From Devosia aquimaris (GTDB taxonomy: Bacteria; Pseudomonadota; Alphaproteobacteria; Rhizobiales; Devosiaceae): DNA of 64,000 nt. Below the pieces are notes generated by a model that did no database searches, was not told where the DNA came from, and was given only the letters and a program-made list of their open reading frames with translations. Position numbers and translations under genes: made by a program. The stretch is taken from positions 2,097,805 to 2,161,804 of the forward strand of contig NZ_JAIEZN010000001.1 in NCBI RefSeq assembly GCF_020169335.1. Direction: 5' to 3'. The first letter of the stretch is position 1. Each line of letters opens with the position of its first letter. Below are positions 27,793 to 36,614 of this stretch, in pieces.

Positions 27793-27804
27793 ACCATTTG
27801 GTCA
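27793..27804. promoter_or_regulatory. ACCATTTGGTCA element upstream of the diguanylate cyclase
   Basis: This 12-mer lies about 100 bases before the GGDEF gene start. Its reverse complement occurs at 32904-32915 inside a perfect TGACCA-AA-TGGTCA palindrome upstream of the cyclic nucleotidase gene. It may be a shared operator; this is pattern evidence only. Confidence 0.35.
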
Positions 27805-27902
27805 TCATCTTCGGGCAAGTGCTGGGGCACCAAATCCGGCGGCCTGATCCACTGCGTTCAGTCGCCCCCGGCACCGGCTGGCCAAATCGGGGAACCTGGC
27901 GC

Positions 27903-29054
27903 ATGACGGCAATCGACAATCCGACCCTGATGCTCGCCATCGCGACGTCCAGCGCCGCCCTGATGGGCACGTTGATCATCGCCTGGTTCAACGCCCGACA
28001 GGATAGCTACCTGGTCAGCTGGGCCATTGGCATGGGTTTTGTCGTGGTGGCCCTGGGCGCCATGTCGATGCGCAACGGCACCTATGACAATGGACTGATG
28101 ACCTTGGCCTACTCGGCCCTGTTGACCGGCATGACCCTGATCGTGCGCGGTTCTGCCCAGTTCCGTGGCGCGCGTCCCCGGCCACGCATGATGGTCGCAA
28201 TCTGGCTGCTCGCGGTCGGGGCGGTGGCTATCCCCTATTTGCTGGGATTGTCGGGGCTGGGCACCATCATGCTCAACCTGGCCTGCGCGCTCTTCATGCT
28301 GCTCTCGGGCTATCATTTCCTGGCAGGACGCGACGAATCCCCGGTTCTGATGGTCACCGGCGCAGTGCTCTTTGCCCTGACCGGCATCTCCTTCATTGCC
28401 TGCGCCGGCGTACTCGCCGCCTCTGGCCAGATGGTCCTCTATGCCGCCCCCAGCAACTGGGCCGAACAGTTCAACTCCATCATGGCCATTGCCGGCCTGA
28501 GCGGTCTTGGGGCCATCTCGCTCACCCTCAGCCAGTCGCGCGCCACCCGCCGCCACCGCCGCGAGGCCCACACCGATTCCCTGAGCGGCCTGCTCAACCG
28601 CCGCGCCATCTTCGACCGATTTGGCCTGGACCACCTGCCCCTGGGCACGGCTGTCCTGATGTTCGACATCGACCTGTTCAAGCAGATCAATGATCGCTGC
28701 GGCCATGCCGCCGGCGACGCCGTCATCGCCCACTTCGGTGGCATCCTCGCCCGCCAGGTGCGCCCGGGCGATACCGTGGCCCGTCTCGGTGGCGAAGAAT
28801 TCTGCGCCGTCCTGCCCGAGACGCCCATCGAGGCCGCACGGGCCATCGCCGACGAAGTCCGCAGCCAGTTCGAGGCCCATCCCGCGCGTCTGCTGGGCGA
28901 GCATATTGCCGCCACTGTCAGTGTCGGCGTCGCCACCAGCGGTACGGCCGAGAGCTTTTCCTCTACCCTCAGCCGTGCCGACTCAGCGCTCTACAAGGCC
29001 AAGCACGCTGGCCGCAACCAGGTGTTCTCGGCCCCGCCGCGGCAGATCGCCTGA
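27903..29054 (+). CDS. Membrane GGDEF diguanylate cyclase
   Basis: The 383-residue protein has about six N-terminal membrane helices (to ~residue 205) and a C-terminal GGDEF domain with an intact active site GGEEF in TVARLGGEEFCAVLP. An RxxD inhibitory site (RPGD) sits five residues before it. Metal and substrate residues are present in FDIDLFKQIND. It should make cyclic di-GMP under product inhibition; the signal sensed by the membrane part is unknown. ATG 27903 has ggggaa upstream. With the HD-GYP protein at the left edge it is one of two c-di-GMP genes in the window. Confidence 0.92.
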   Translation: MTAIDNPTLMLAIATSSAALMGTLIIAWFNARQDSYLVSWAIGMGFVVVALGAMSMRNGTYDNGLMTLAYSALLTGMTLIVRGSAQFRGARPRPRMMVAIWLLAVGAVAIPYLLGLSGLGTIMLNLACALFMLLSGYHFLAGRDESPVLMVTGAVLFALTGISFIACAGVLAASGQMVLYAAPSNWAEQFNSIMAIAGLSGLGAISLTLSQSRATRRHRREAHTDSLSGLLNRRAIFDRFGLDHLPLGTAVLMFDIDLFKQINDRCGHAAGDAVIAHFGGILARQVRPGDTVARLGGEEFCAVLPETPIEAARAIADEVRSQFEAHPARLLGEHIAATVSVGVATSGTAESFSSTLSRADSALYKAKHAGRNQVFSAPPRQIA

Positions 29055-29073
29055 TCCACCCGGCGCTGACCCG

Positions 29074-29526
29074 CTAACCTGCCAGTGCAGCCCGCACGCG
29101 CGCGCTGGCCTTGCCGAAATCGATCCGGCCCGGATAGTCGGCCTTGAGCTGGGCAATGACCTTGCCCATGTCCTTGGGGCCCTCGGCGCCCGTGCTGGCA
29201 ATGGCCGCCTGGATGGCAGCGTCCACCTCGGCCTCGGTCAGCCCCTTGGGCAGGAATTCGTTGAGAATGTCGATCTCTTCCTTTTCCACGGTCGCAAGGT
29301 CCGCGCGGCCGGCCTGGGCATAGATGGCAAAGCTTTCTTCGCGCTGTTTGACCATCTTTTGGACGATGGCCAGGATTTCCTCATTGGTGGCCGGCCCGCG
29401 ATTCTCCTGGCGGATGGCAATATCCTTGTCCTTGATCGCCGAGGTGATGGCGCGCAGGGTCGCGGTCCGCCGCTGATCCCGGGCCTTCAGGGCTGTCTTG
29501 AGACCCTCGCTGAACTGTTCGCGCAT
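29074..29526 (-). CDS. GatB/YqeY domain protein
   Basis: The 150-residue protein matches the free-standing YqeY family, related to the tRNA-binding tail of GatB: LKTALKARDQRRTATLRAITSAIKD at the N-terminus, VQKMVKQREES, and DMGKVIAQLKADYPGRIDFGKASARVRAAL at the end. Its exact role is unknown; tRNA or amidotransferase assistance is assumed from the fold. The start ATG at 29526 gives the family-typical MREQ. It is divergent from carA, the usual arrangement in rhizobia. Confidence 0.92.
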   Translation of the reverse strand: MREQFSEGLKTALKARDQRRTATLRAITSAIKDKDIAIRQENRGPATNEEILAIVQKMVKQREESFAIYAQAGRADLATVEKEEIDILNEFLPKGLTEAEVDAAIQAAIASTGAEGPKDMGKVIAQLKADYPGRIDFGKASARVRAALAG

Positions 29527-29719
29527 GGGCTGTATTCCTCTGGCTATGCGATTTTGTCGCCCCATATAGGCACAATCATCCGGTCGCGCCACTTGCGCAG
29601 CCGGGCGCAGGCTTCTATGACGAGGCCTCAATCGACATTGTCGGAGCGCAGTCCGAAAAGGTGCAGGCCTTTTCGCTCGACCTGCGCGACCATCTGAAAC
29701 CAACTTCTGGAGGCCCACC

Positions 29720-30925
29720 GTGACCGGCTGGCAGCAATCCCCCGCGACCGCACTTCTGATCCTGGCAGACGGTACGCGCCTGGAAGGCCGCGGCATCGGC
29801 GCCATCGGCCATGCCGCCGGCGAAGTGTGCTTCAACACCGCCATGACGGGCTATCAGGAAGTGCTGACCGATCCGTCCTATGCCGGCCAGATCGTCACCT
29901 TCACCTTCCCCCATGTCGGCAATGTCGGCGCCAATGACGAAGACATCGAAACCGTCAACATGGCTGCGCTCTCGGGCGTGCGCGGCGTCGTGCTGAAGGC
30001 CGATATCACCAATCCGTCCAACTATCGCGCCCTCGAAAAGTTCGATGCCTGGCTCAAGAAGCGCAACATCATCGGCATTACCGGCGTCGACACCCGCGCC
30101 CTGACGGCGCAGATCCGCGAGAACGGCATGCCCAATGGCGTCATCGCCCATGCTGAGGATGGCCATTTCGACGAAGCTTCGATCATGGCCGAACTCAAGG
30201 CCTTCCCCGGCCTTGAAGGGCTTGATCTCGCCAAGGAAGTCACCACCGCCCAGACCTATCATTGGGACCAGACGGGCTGGAAGTGGAACCAGGGCTACGG
30301 CACCGCCACCGACCAGCCGTTCCACATCGTGGCCATCGATTTCGGCGCCAAGCGCAATATCCTGCGTTGCCTGGCCGATCAGGGCGCCAAGGTCACCGTC
30401 GTTCCAGCCACCGCCACCGCCGCCGACGTGCTCGCGCACAATCCCGATGGCATTTTCCTCTCCAATGGCCCCGGCGACCCGGCGGCGACCGGCAAATATG
30501 CCGTTCCCACCATTCAGAAGCTGATCGAAACCGGCAAGCCGCTGTTCGGCATCTGCCTGGGTCACCAGCTGCTCGGCTTGGCTCTGGGCGCCAAGACGTC
30601 CAAGATGCATCAGGGCCACCACGGCGCCAACCATCCGGTCAAGGACCTGACTACCGGCAAGGTCGAGATCACCTCGATGAACCATGGCTTTGCCGTTGAC
30701 AAGGCAACCCTGCCCACCGGCGTCACCGAGACCCATATCTCGCTGTTTGATCAGTCCAATGCCGGCCTCAGCGTTGATGGCAAGCCGATTTTCTCGGTTC
30801 AATATCACCCCGAGGCCAGCCCCGGCCCGCGCGACAGCCACTATCTGTTCACGCGCTTCATGAACCTGGTTCGCGCCCAGAAGGGTGTCGAGCAGCGTCC
30901 AGAACACGCCGCGCCGGCCGCCTGA
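29720..30925 (+). CDS. carA: Carbamoyl-phosphate synthase small subunit
   Basis: The 401-residue protein has the N-terminal CarA-specific domain (LILADGTRLEGRGIG, FNTAMTGYQEVLTDPSYAGQ) and a C-terminal class I glutamine amidotransferase. The nucleophile Cys279 is in FGICLGHQLL and the His/Glu pair in YHPEASPGP. It feeds ammonia from glutamine to CarB for arginine and pyrimidine synthesis. The start is GTG at 29720 with ggagg about seven bases upstream. carB lies 12 kb away on the same strand, not in the same operon. Confidence 0.96.
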   Translation: MTGWQQSPATALLILADGTRLEGRGIGAIGHAAGEVCFNTAMTGYQEVLTDPSYAGQIVTFTFPHVGNVGANDEDIETVNMAALSGVRGVVLKADITNPSNYRALEKFDAWLKKRNIIGITGVDTRALTAQIRENGMPNGVIAHAEDGHFDEASIMAELKAFPGLEGLDLAKEVTTAQTYHWDQTGWKWNQGYGTATDQPFHIVAIDFGAKRNILRCLADQGAKVTVVPATATAADVLAHNPDGIFLSNGPGDPAATGKYAVPTIQKLIETGKPLFGICLGHQLLGLALGAKTSKMHQGHHGANHPVKDLTTGKVEITSMNHGFAVDKATLPTGVTETHISLFDQSNAGLSVDGKPIFSVQYHPEASPGPRDSHYLFTRFMNLVRAQKGVEQRPEHAAPAA

Positions 30926-30935
30926 TCGGAAACGG

Positions 30936-30968
30936 ATCGGGACAGGTGGCCCAGCCGCCTGTCCCGAT
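30936..30968. terminator. Long hairpin between convergent genes
   Basis: A stem of about 15 bp (atcgggacagg... / ...cctgtcccgat, extended inward by tggc/gcc(g) with one G-U pair) closes on a 3-nt cca loop. No strong T-run follows on either strand, but it sits exactly between the convergent carA and peptidase-like genes. Confidence 0.65.
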
Positions 30969-30985
30969 GTCAAAGGTCTGGACGC

Positions 30986-31807
30986 TCAGGGCTCCAGCGT
31001 AATCTTGTCGAGTCGGCACGTGCCAATCGCCGGAATGGCATAGCCGGCATTGAACCAGCGCCGCGTTGCTTCCGGGCTGGGCCGCTCGAACTCGCGGGGC
31101 ACGGGTACTTCGGCGCGCGACGTCGCCCGAGTGAGGTCACCGCCGCGCGCAAGCCCCGCCTCAATTGCCTGAACGATAGCCGGTGAATCCAGCAGGCGCG
31201 GCAGTCCCGCCCATTTGCTGGACGCTCCGGCGTAACACGCCGCCTGCGCGCTCAATGTCTGCTCGCGCGTAGTGCCGTCCATGCCGGTCGTGTCCGCAGC
31301 GCCCGGCGCATAAAGCTCCTGGGCATTCTGCACATGGTGGCTATAGGCCAGCCCGATCAGATAGGCCTCGGCCTGATGACCCGTTTCGGGACGAGATGCC
31401 ACCAGCTCGGCATAGGCCGACATATCGACATAGATCGTGCTGTCTTCCGGGCAATAGAACGTGCCGATGCTTGATCCGGCCAAGCCACAGCCCAGATCGC
31501 TGCGCGTCTCGACCATTTTGAGTTTGGACGGCGGATAATACGCAGCCCCGTTGCGAAAGCCCCGCGCCCAGAAACCGTCGGTCTCGCGCTCCAGCGCTTC
31601 CACCAGGTCTTTCGGCTGCCCCTCGCCGGCCGCGATGGCCTTCAAGGCCGTCAACGGTGTATGCGGCGGCGGCTTGGCCACCTGCCCGGTCAAAAGGGTG
31701 ATCGGGTTGATCCCGAACAGCATTACCACCACGATCGACACCGCCAGCACGCCGGAAAAACCGAAGCGCCGAATGTGCGGCATCACATTGTCAGGTATTC
31801 CCAGCAC
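30986..31807 (-). CDS. YpfJ-type zinc peptidase paralogue with lost active site (pseudo-enzyme)
   Basis: This 273-residue protein has one N-terminal membrane helix (about 15-32) and a periplasmic domain alignable with its upstream neighbour: DFV/ DLVEALERETDGFWARGF, YYPPSKLKMV, GTFYCPEDSTIYVDMS and SHHVQN. Where the neighbour reads HEVGH, this protein reads LAYSH (residues 153-157). The first zinc histidine and the catalytic glutamate are therefore gone while the flanking HVQN is kept. Cys107 and Cys119 correspond to cysteines of the paralogue. A GTG at 31807 with a gggat site is taken as the start; ATG 31783 is an alternative. It is probably translated with the gene 25 bases upstream. Confidence 0.85.
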   Translation of the reverse strand: MLGIPDNVMPHIRRFGFSGVLAVSIVVVMLFGINPITLLTGQVAKPPPHTPLTALKAIAAGEGQPKDLVEALERETDGFWARGFRNGAAYYPPSKLKMVETRSDLGCGLAGSSIGTFYCPEDSTIYVDMSAYAELVASRPETGHQAEAYLIGLAYSHHVQNAQELYAPGAADTTGMDGTTREQTLSAQAACYAGASSKWAGLPRLLDSPAIVQAIEAGLARGGDLTRATSRAEVPVPREFERPSPEATRRWFNAGYAIPAIGTCRLDKITLEP

Positions 31808-31831
31808 AGGCCCATCCCGTTGAGTCGGGCA

Positions 31832-32773
31832 CTAGACGCTGCCCGAAAAGGTGTCGCAATCGCCCGGGTTTCCGGACTGATAGCCGCGCTCGAACCAGTT
31901 CTTGCGCTGTGCCGACGTACCATGATTGAAGGTCTTGGGCACGGCAAAGCCCTGCATCTTTTTCTGCAGCGTGTCATCGCCGATCTGGTTGGCGGCGTTG
32001 AGCGCTTCCTCGATGTCGCCATTGTCGAGCAGATCTTCCTGGCCCGCGTAATTGGCCCACACCCCGGCGTAGCAGTCAGCCTGTAGCTCAACCCGCACCG
32101 AATAGGCATTGGCCTGCTCCTGGCTCATCGACGCCCGGCGGCGGTTGAATTCAGGCAGAACACCGGTGATGTTCTGGATGTGGTGACCCACTTCATGGGC
32201 GAGCACATAGGCTTGGGCAAAGTCGCCCGGCGCACCGAACTGGCTGCGCAGCTGATCATAGAAGCTCAGGTCGATATAAACCTTCTGGTCGCCCGGGCAG
32301 TAGAACGGCCCCGTCGCGGAATCTGCCGTGCCACAGGCCGTGTCGGTCTGGCCCGAGAACAGCACAACCTTGGGTGCGGGGTAGCGCTCGTTCTGCTGTG
32401 CGAATACCTGCGTCCACAGATCCTCTGTCTCCTTGACCACCACGCCCACAAAATCGCGCAGCTCCGCCTGGTCGCCACTGGTCGGCGCGCTGGCCGACGA
32501 ACTCATGGTGGTGCCACCACCGCTGCTGCTTGAATTGCCGGAGAGCATGTCGATCGGGTTCTCGCCGGTCACGAACCAGATGATGCCCAGCACCACCACG
32601 ATGCCGATCAGCGTTCCCATGCCACCGCGAGAACCGCGCCCGCCACCGCTGGGAATACGGAAACCGCCCCCGCCCTGGCCAAACGGGCCACCGCCCAATC
32701 CGCCGCGGAAACCGCCGCCCTGGGAGCGCCGGTCTTCAATATTGGAACTCTGTTCGCGACCGCGCCACTTCAT
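31832..32773 (-). CDS. YpfJ-family neutral zinc metallopeptidase
   Basis: The 313-residue protein begins MKWRGREQSSNIEDRR and has a Gly-rich cytoplasmic segment, one membrane helix (about 52-68) and a Ser-rich linker. The conserved domain carries the zinc motif HEVGH at residues 193-197 followed by HIQN. Two cysteines in TACGTA and FYCPGD are conserved in the family. The family is known from genome annotation as putative neutral zinc metallopeptidases; the substrates are unknown. ATG 32773 is used because it matches the family N-terminus. It precedes the degenerate paralogue on the same strand. Confidence 0.9.
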   Translation of the reverse strand: MKWRGREQSSNIEDRRSQGGGFRGGLGGGPFGQGGGGFRIPSGGGRGSRGGMGTLIGIVVVLGIIWFVTGENPIDMLSGNSSSSGGGTTMSSSASAPTSGDQAELRDFVGVVVKETEDLWTQVFAQQNERYPAPKVVLFSGQTDTACGTADSATGPFYCPGDQKVYIDLSFYDQLRSQFGAPGDFAQAYVLAHEVGHHIQNITGVLPEFNRRRASMSQEQANAYSVRVELQADCYAGVWANYAGQEDLLDNGDIEEALNAANQIGDDTLQKKMQGFAVPKTFNHGTSAQRKNWFERGYQSGNPGDCDTFSGSV

Positions 32774-32903
32774 TGAATCTGTACTCCGCTTTGTCCCATA
32801 CCTAGCAACTACCCTGCGGGATGGGAATTGCTTCCAGCGGCCCGACGACAAACGTGACCGCCCCTTTTTCTGGCCGCCCAATCAATTGCCATCCCGCAAA
32901 AAT

Positions 32904-32917
32904 TGACCAAATGGTCA
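32904..32917. promoter_or_regulatory. Palindrome TGACCAAATGGTCA
   Basis: A perfect inverted repeat with a 2-nt centre. Twelve of its fourteen bases recur in reverse orientation at 27793-27804 before the diguanylate cyclase. It resembles a dimeric regulator operator; the regulator is not known. Confidence 0.45.
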
Positions 32918-32941
32918 GACCGTCCTAGCTTCGGCCGTCCG

Positions 32942-32959
32942 CTGTCATGCGGACGTCAT
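32942..32959 (+). promoter_or_regulatory. Candidate Pho box upstream of cpdB
   Basis: CTGTCAT (32942-32948) is followed 11 bases later by ACGTCAT (32953-32959), matching the alphaproteobacterial PhoB site CTGTCAT-N4-CTGTCAT at 12 of 14 repeat positions. It lies 124 bp before the start of a phosphate-releasing nucleotidase gene. The N4 is GC-rich, unlike most Pho boxes, and part of the site also forms a hairpin, so the call is tentative. Confidence 0.45.
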
Positions 32960-33082
32960 TTCGCGGCGGCATGAGATGGTCGCTCCCGCCGGCTGTGCCA
33001 TGGGCCGACCTGCTTCGGCTGTCCGGGAGCGCATGCCCCCCGACGTTTGATTGAATGATTGAACGCATCCTGGAGATGATTG

Positions 33083-35059
33083 ATGAACGTCCTGCCCAAG
33101 ATTTCCCGTCGCAGCTTCCTGGTCGGCTCCGCCAGCATCGGTGCCATGGCCGCCATGCACCCGTTTGCCACCATGGCCCAGGCCAATCAGGCCCATCTGC
33201 GCATTCTTGAGACCACCGACCTGCACGTCGCGGTCTTCGCCTACGACTACTATGCTGACGCCCCAAATGACACCATGGGCCTGGCTCGCACTGCGTCGAT
33301 CATCGACTCCATCCGCGCCGAAGCCGGCAATTCCATGCTGATCGACAATGGCGACATCATCCAGGGCAATCCCATGGGCGACTATATGGCCTATGAAAAG
33401 GGCCTGGACGGCAATGTTCATCCCATCATCGCCGCCATGAACACGCTTGGCTACGAAGCCGCAACCCTGGGCAATCACGAATTCAACTACGGCCTCGACT
33501 ATCTCGACAAGGCGCTTGAAGGCGCCCAGTTCCCCTTCGTCTCGTCCAATCTGGTCAAGGGTGAGCTCGCTGCCGAGCCTCTGAGCGACACCACCTATAT
33601 CAAGCCCTATATCATCGTCGAAAAGCAGCTGGTCGATGGCCAGGGCGTGGAGAAGACCATCAAGATCGGTCTCATCGGCTTCCTGCCGCCCCAGATCATG
33701 ACCTGGGACGCCACCCATCTCGAGGGCAAGGTCAACACCCGCGACATCGTCGAAACCGCCACCGCCTATGTGCCCAAGATGAAGGCCGAGGGCGCCGAGC
33801 TCATCATCGCCCTCTCGCACTCCGGCATTGCCGCCGATCAGACCACCGGTGCCGAAAACGCCTCGCTGCAACTGGCTGCCGTTGACGGCATCGACGTCGT
33901 GCTCACCGGCCACCAGCATCTGGTTTTCCCCGGTCCGGACTATGAAGGTGTCGAAGGCGCCGACGTCGCTGCCGGCACGCTCAATGGCAAGCCGGCCGTC
34001 ATGGCCGGCTTCTGGGGCAGCCACATGGGCCTGATCGACCTGCTGCTCGAGCAGGACGAAGCGGGCAAGTGGTCCATCGTTTCGCACACGTCCGAAGCCC
34101 GCCCGATCTTCGAACGCGTCGAACGCCAGGTGAACCCGCTGGTCGAGGACCAGGCCGGCGTCGTGGCTGCTGCCGAGGCCGAGCACAAGGAAACCCTCGA
34201 CTACATCCGTCGTCCCGTCGGCGAAACGGCCGCCCCGCTCTATTCCTATTTTGCCCTCGTGGCCGACGACCCGTCTGTCCAGATCGTCAGCCAGGCGCAG
34301 ACCTGGTACATCACCCAGATGATGAAGGGCACCGAGTTTGAGGCCCTGCCGATCCTCTCGGCTGCTGCCCCCTTCAAGGCCGGTGGTCGTGGCGGTCCGG
34401 ATTACTACACCGACGTTCCCGTCGGTCCGGTCGCCATCAAGAATGTCGCCGACCTCTACCTTTACCCCAACACGATCCAGGCCGTGGTCATCACCGGCGC
34501 TGACGTCAAGAACTGGCTGGAGCGCTCTGCTGGCATCTTCAACCAGGTGGAGAAGGGCGCCGTCGACGCCGAGCTGATCAATCCCGACTTCCCGTCCTAC
34601 AATTTCGACGTCATCGACGGGGTCACCTACAAGATCGATCTCACCCAGCCCTCGCGCTACTCGTCGGATGGCAAGGAAGAGATCAACCCCGATGCCAGCC
34701 GCATCGTCGACCTGATGTATGATGGCAAGCCCGTCGATCCCGCCGCCAAGTTCGTTGTTGCCACCAACAACTACCGCGCTGGTGGCGGCGGCAATTTCCC
34801 TGGCATCAACTCCAGCGTCATCGTCTTCAAGGGCCCCGATACCAATCGCGACCTCATCGTGCGCTACATTGTCGAACAGGGCACCATCAACCCCAAGGCC
34901 GACAGCAACTGGTCACTCGCGCCGATCGGCGACACCACTGTGCTGTTTGCCACCGGCCCCAAGGCCGCTGACCATGTGGCTGATGTCACCGCCGTCAAGA
35001 TTGAAGCCACGGGCGATAACAATGCGGACGGCTTCGGCCTCTATCGCATTACGCTCTAG
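33083..35059 (+). CDS. cpdB: Tat-exported 2',3'-cyclic-nucleotide 2'-phosphodiesterase/3'-nucleotidase
   Basis: The 658-residue protein starts with a twin-arginine signal (SRRSFLV at residues 8-14, hydrophobic stretch, cleavage near ATMAQA). A metallophosphoesterase domain follows with [37 protein letters not shown] and [11 protein letters not shown]. The 5'-nucleotidase C-terminal domain is also present ([22 protein letters not shown]). The family hydrolyses 2',3'-cyclic nucleotides to 3'-NMP and on to nucleoside and phosphate in the periplasm. Tat export suggests metal loading and folding before transport. It is 71 bases ahead of a secreted RNase T2, whose products are its substrates. Confidence 0.94.
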   Translation: MNVLPKISRRSFLVGSASIGAMAAMHPFATMAQANQAHLRILETTDLHVAVFAYDYYADAPNDTMGLARTASIIDSIRAEAGNSMLIDNGDIIQGNPMGDYMAYEKGLDGNVHPIIAAMNTLGYEAATLGNHEFNYGLDYLDKALEGAQFPFVSSNLVKGELAAEPLSDTTYIKPYIIVEKQLVDGQGVEKTIKIGLIGFLPPQIMTWDATHLEGKVNTRDIVETATAYVPKMKAEGAELIIALSHSGIAADQTTGAENASLQLAAVDGIDVVLTGHQHLVFPGPDYEGVEGADVAAGTLNGKPAVMAGFWGSHMGLIDLLLEQDEAGKWSIVSHTSEARPIFERVERQVNPLVEDQAGVVAAAEAEHKETLDYIRRPVGETAAPLYSYFALVADDPSVQIVSQAQTWYITQMMKGTEFEALPILSAAAPFKAGGRGGPDYYTDVPVGPVAIKNVADLYLYPNTIQAVVITGADVKNWLERSAGIFNQVEKGAVDAELINPDFPSYNFDVIDGVTYKIDLTQPSRYSSDGKEEINPDASRIVDLMYDGKPVDPAAKFVVATNNYRAGGGGNFPGINSSVIVFKGPDTNRDLIVRYIVEQGTINPKADSNWSLAPIGDTTVLFATGPKAADHVADVTAVKIEATGDNNADGFGLYRITL

Positions 35060-35082
35060 CCGCAACAAACACTGGTCTTGCG

Positions 35083-35109
35083 ATGAGGGGGCCACTATGG
35101 CTCCCTCAT
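35083..35109 (+). terminator. Hairpin between cpdB and the RNase T2 gene
   Basis: An 11-bp stem, atgagggggcc / ggctccctcat (one G-U pair), with an actat loop. Only a weak T-rich tail follows, so it may attenuate rather than stop transcription into the RNase gene. Confidence 0.5.
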
Positions 35110-35130
35110 TGTTACTGAGGGGGAAATGTC

Positions 35131-36117
35131 ATGCGCCGCCTGCTGCTCGCCTTTGTCCTGGCCCTGACAGCCCTTCCCGCCCAGGCCGAGGTTCCCCTTA
35201 ACGGCTATTTCATTGCCGAGCGGGCTTGCCCGGCGCTGCAGTCGATCCGTCGCGAGACCAACCCCGGCAATGTCATGACCAGCCCCGGCAAGGCCTATGA
35301 CCTGCTGGCGGGCAACACTGACCGGCCCAGCCATTTCTGGATCGTCATTCCCGGCGCCGAGCCGGACCGGCGTTGGGTGGATGTTGAGTGCGGCCAGCGC
35401 TCAACCGATTCCGAGGCGCGCCTGCCAGACCCCGCGCCAAAACCCGCGCCGTCCACCTTTCGCGGCACTCAGTATGTCCTGGCCATCAACTGGCAGCCCG
35501 CCTTCTGCGAGACCAGCCCCAACAAGCCCGAATGCCGCGGCCAGCGTCCGGACAGTTTCGAGGCCACGCACTTCACCCTGCATGGTCTGTGGCCGCAGCC
35601 GCGGGCCAACGCCTACTGCAATGTCTCCGAAAGCGAACGCCGCGACAGCGAAACGGGAAATTGGCGCGCCTTGCCCCCCTTGGCCCTCAACCCAGCGATC
35701 GCGGGGGAACTTTCCCAGGTCATGCCCGGCACCATGTCGAACCTGGAGCGGCACGAATGGACGAAACACGGAACCTGTTTCGGCACCAATGCGAACCTCT
35801 ATTTCAAGAGTTCCCTGGACATGCTGCTGGCCGTCAATACGTCAGCAGTGGTGGACCTTTTTGCTAACAATATCGGACGCAAGATCACCCTGACCCAGGT
35901 CCGCGCCGCGTTTGACAGCAGCTTTGGCGCGGGGGCGGGCCTGCGCGTCGCCATGGCCTGCGAGCCGGATGGCAATCGTCAGATCATCACCGAACTGACC
36001 ATTGGCCTGACCGGTGCAATCACCGGCCCCGATGACTTCACCAGCCTCATCTTGAACGCATCGCCGGTCGAGGGTGGCTGCACCTCCGGCATGGTAGACC
36101 CTGTCGGTCTGCGCTAA
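35131..36117 (+). CDS. Secreted ribonuclease T2 family protein
   Basis: The 328-residue protein has a Sec signal ending LPAQAE, an N-terminal domain of about 85 residues not needed for the T2 fold, and then the T2 domain. Both catalytic segments are intact: FTLHGLWP (His151) and HEWTKHGTC (His208, Glu209, His213). Several cysteines suggest disulfides. T2 enzymes cut RNA through 2',3'-cyclic phosphate intermediates. The upstream cpdB product would process these, so the two genes look like an RNA-scavenging pair. The stop codon overlaps that of the convergent ohrR gene by four bases. Confidence 0.92.
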   Translation: MRRLLLAFVLALTALPAQAEVPLNGYFIAERACPALQSIRRETNPGNVMTSPGKAYDLLAGNTDRPSHFWIVIPGAEPDRRWVDVECGQRSTDSEARLPDPAPKPAPSTFRGTQYVLAINWQPAFCETSPNKPECRGQRPDSFEATHFTLHGLWPQPRANAYCNVSESERRDSETGNWRALPPLALNPAIAGELSQVMPGTMSNLERHEWTKHGTCFGTNANLYFKSSLDMLLAVNTSAVVDLFANNIGRKITLTQVRAAFDSSFGAGAGLRVAMACEPDGNRQIITELTIGLTGAITGPDDFTSLILNASPVEGGCTSGMVDPVGLR

Positions 36118-36563
36118 CGCCCTGACTGCTCGTCCAGGCTCGCCCGCAGCTTCTGCAGACCCAGCCGCAGTGTGTCGACGGCCTCACGCTCTCCGGCCAG
36201 GGCTGTGCGCACAGCCAGCGGCACGGCCAGCGCCTTTTCGCGCAATGCCCTGCCCTGGGGAGTCAGGAACACAAGCACCTGCCGCTCGTCCTCGCTGTCG
36301 CGTTCGCGCCGCACCAGCCCCCGGCCCTCAAGCCGCTTGATCAACGGCGTAATCGTGCCCGAATCAAGAAATAGCCTCTCTCCCAGGGATTTGACGGTGA
36401 GCCCATCGGCTTCCCACAGCACCAGGAACACTAGGTACTGCGGATAAGTCAGCCCCAGCGCATCCAGCCGCGGCTTATAGAACCGCGTAAACGCATGCCC
36501 CGCCGCATAGACGGCGAAGCACAACATGGAATCCAGTTTCAGCGAGTCTTCCTGTGCCGTCAT
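36114..36563 (-). CDS. ohrR: Organic hydroperoxide-sensing MarR-family repressor OhrR
   Basis: The 149-residue MarR-type winged-helix protein has the reactive cysteine at residue 15 in LDSMLCFAVYAAGHAFTRFY. YKPRLDALGLTYPQYLVFLVLWE follows, which is diagnostic of OhrR, then the recognition helix region DSGTITPLIKRLEGRGLV. On oxidation by organic peroxides the repressor leaves DNA. It is divergent from ohr, with its operator in the shared 116-bp gap. ATG 36563 gives MTAQEDSLKLDSMLC; an in-frame start at 36620 would overlap the operator. Confidence 0.95.
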   Translation of the reverse strand: MTAQEDSLKLDSMLCFAVYAAGHAFTRFYKPRLDALGLTYPQYLVFLVLWEADGLTVKSLGERLFLDSGTITPLIKRLEGRGLVRRERDSEDERQVLVFLTPQGRALREKALAVPLAVRTALAGEREAVDTLRLGLQKLRASLDEQSGR

Positions 36564-36614
36564 TGTCTTCACCGTCCTCTGCCAACCACGACCATCATAT
36601 GCCATATTTTTCAC

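Larger units (their letters stand above)
32774..33082. other. 309-bp divergent intergenic region with operator-like motifs
   Basis: No gene is apparent. It separates the zinc peptidase (minus) from cpdB (plus). It carries the palindrome TGACCA-AA-TGGTCA (32904-32917), a Pho-box-like direct repeat (32942-32959) that overlaps a 7-bp hairpin (cgtccgc 32936-32942 with gcggacg 32949-32955), and the cpdB ribosome site tggag. Confidence 0.6.
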
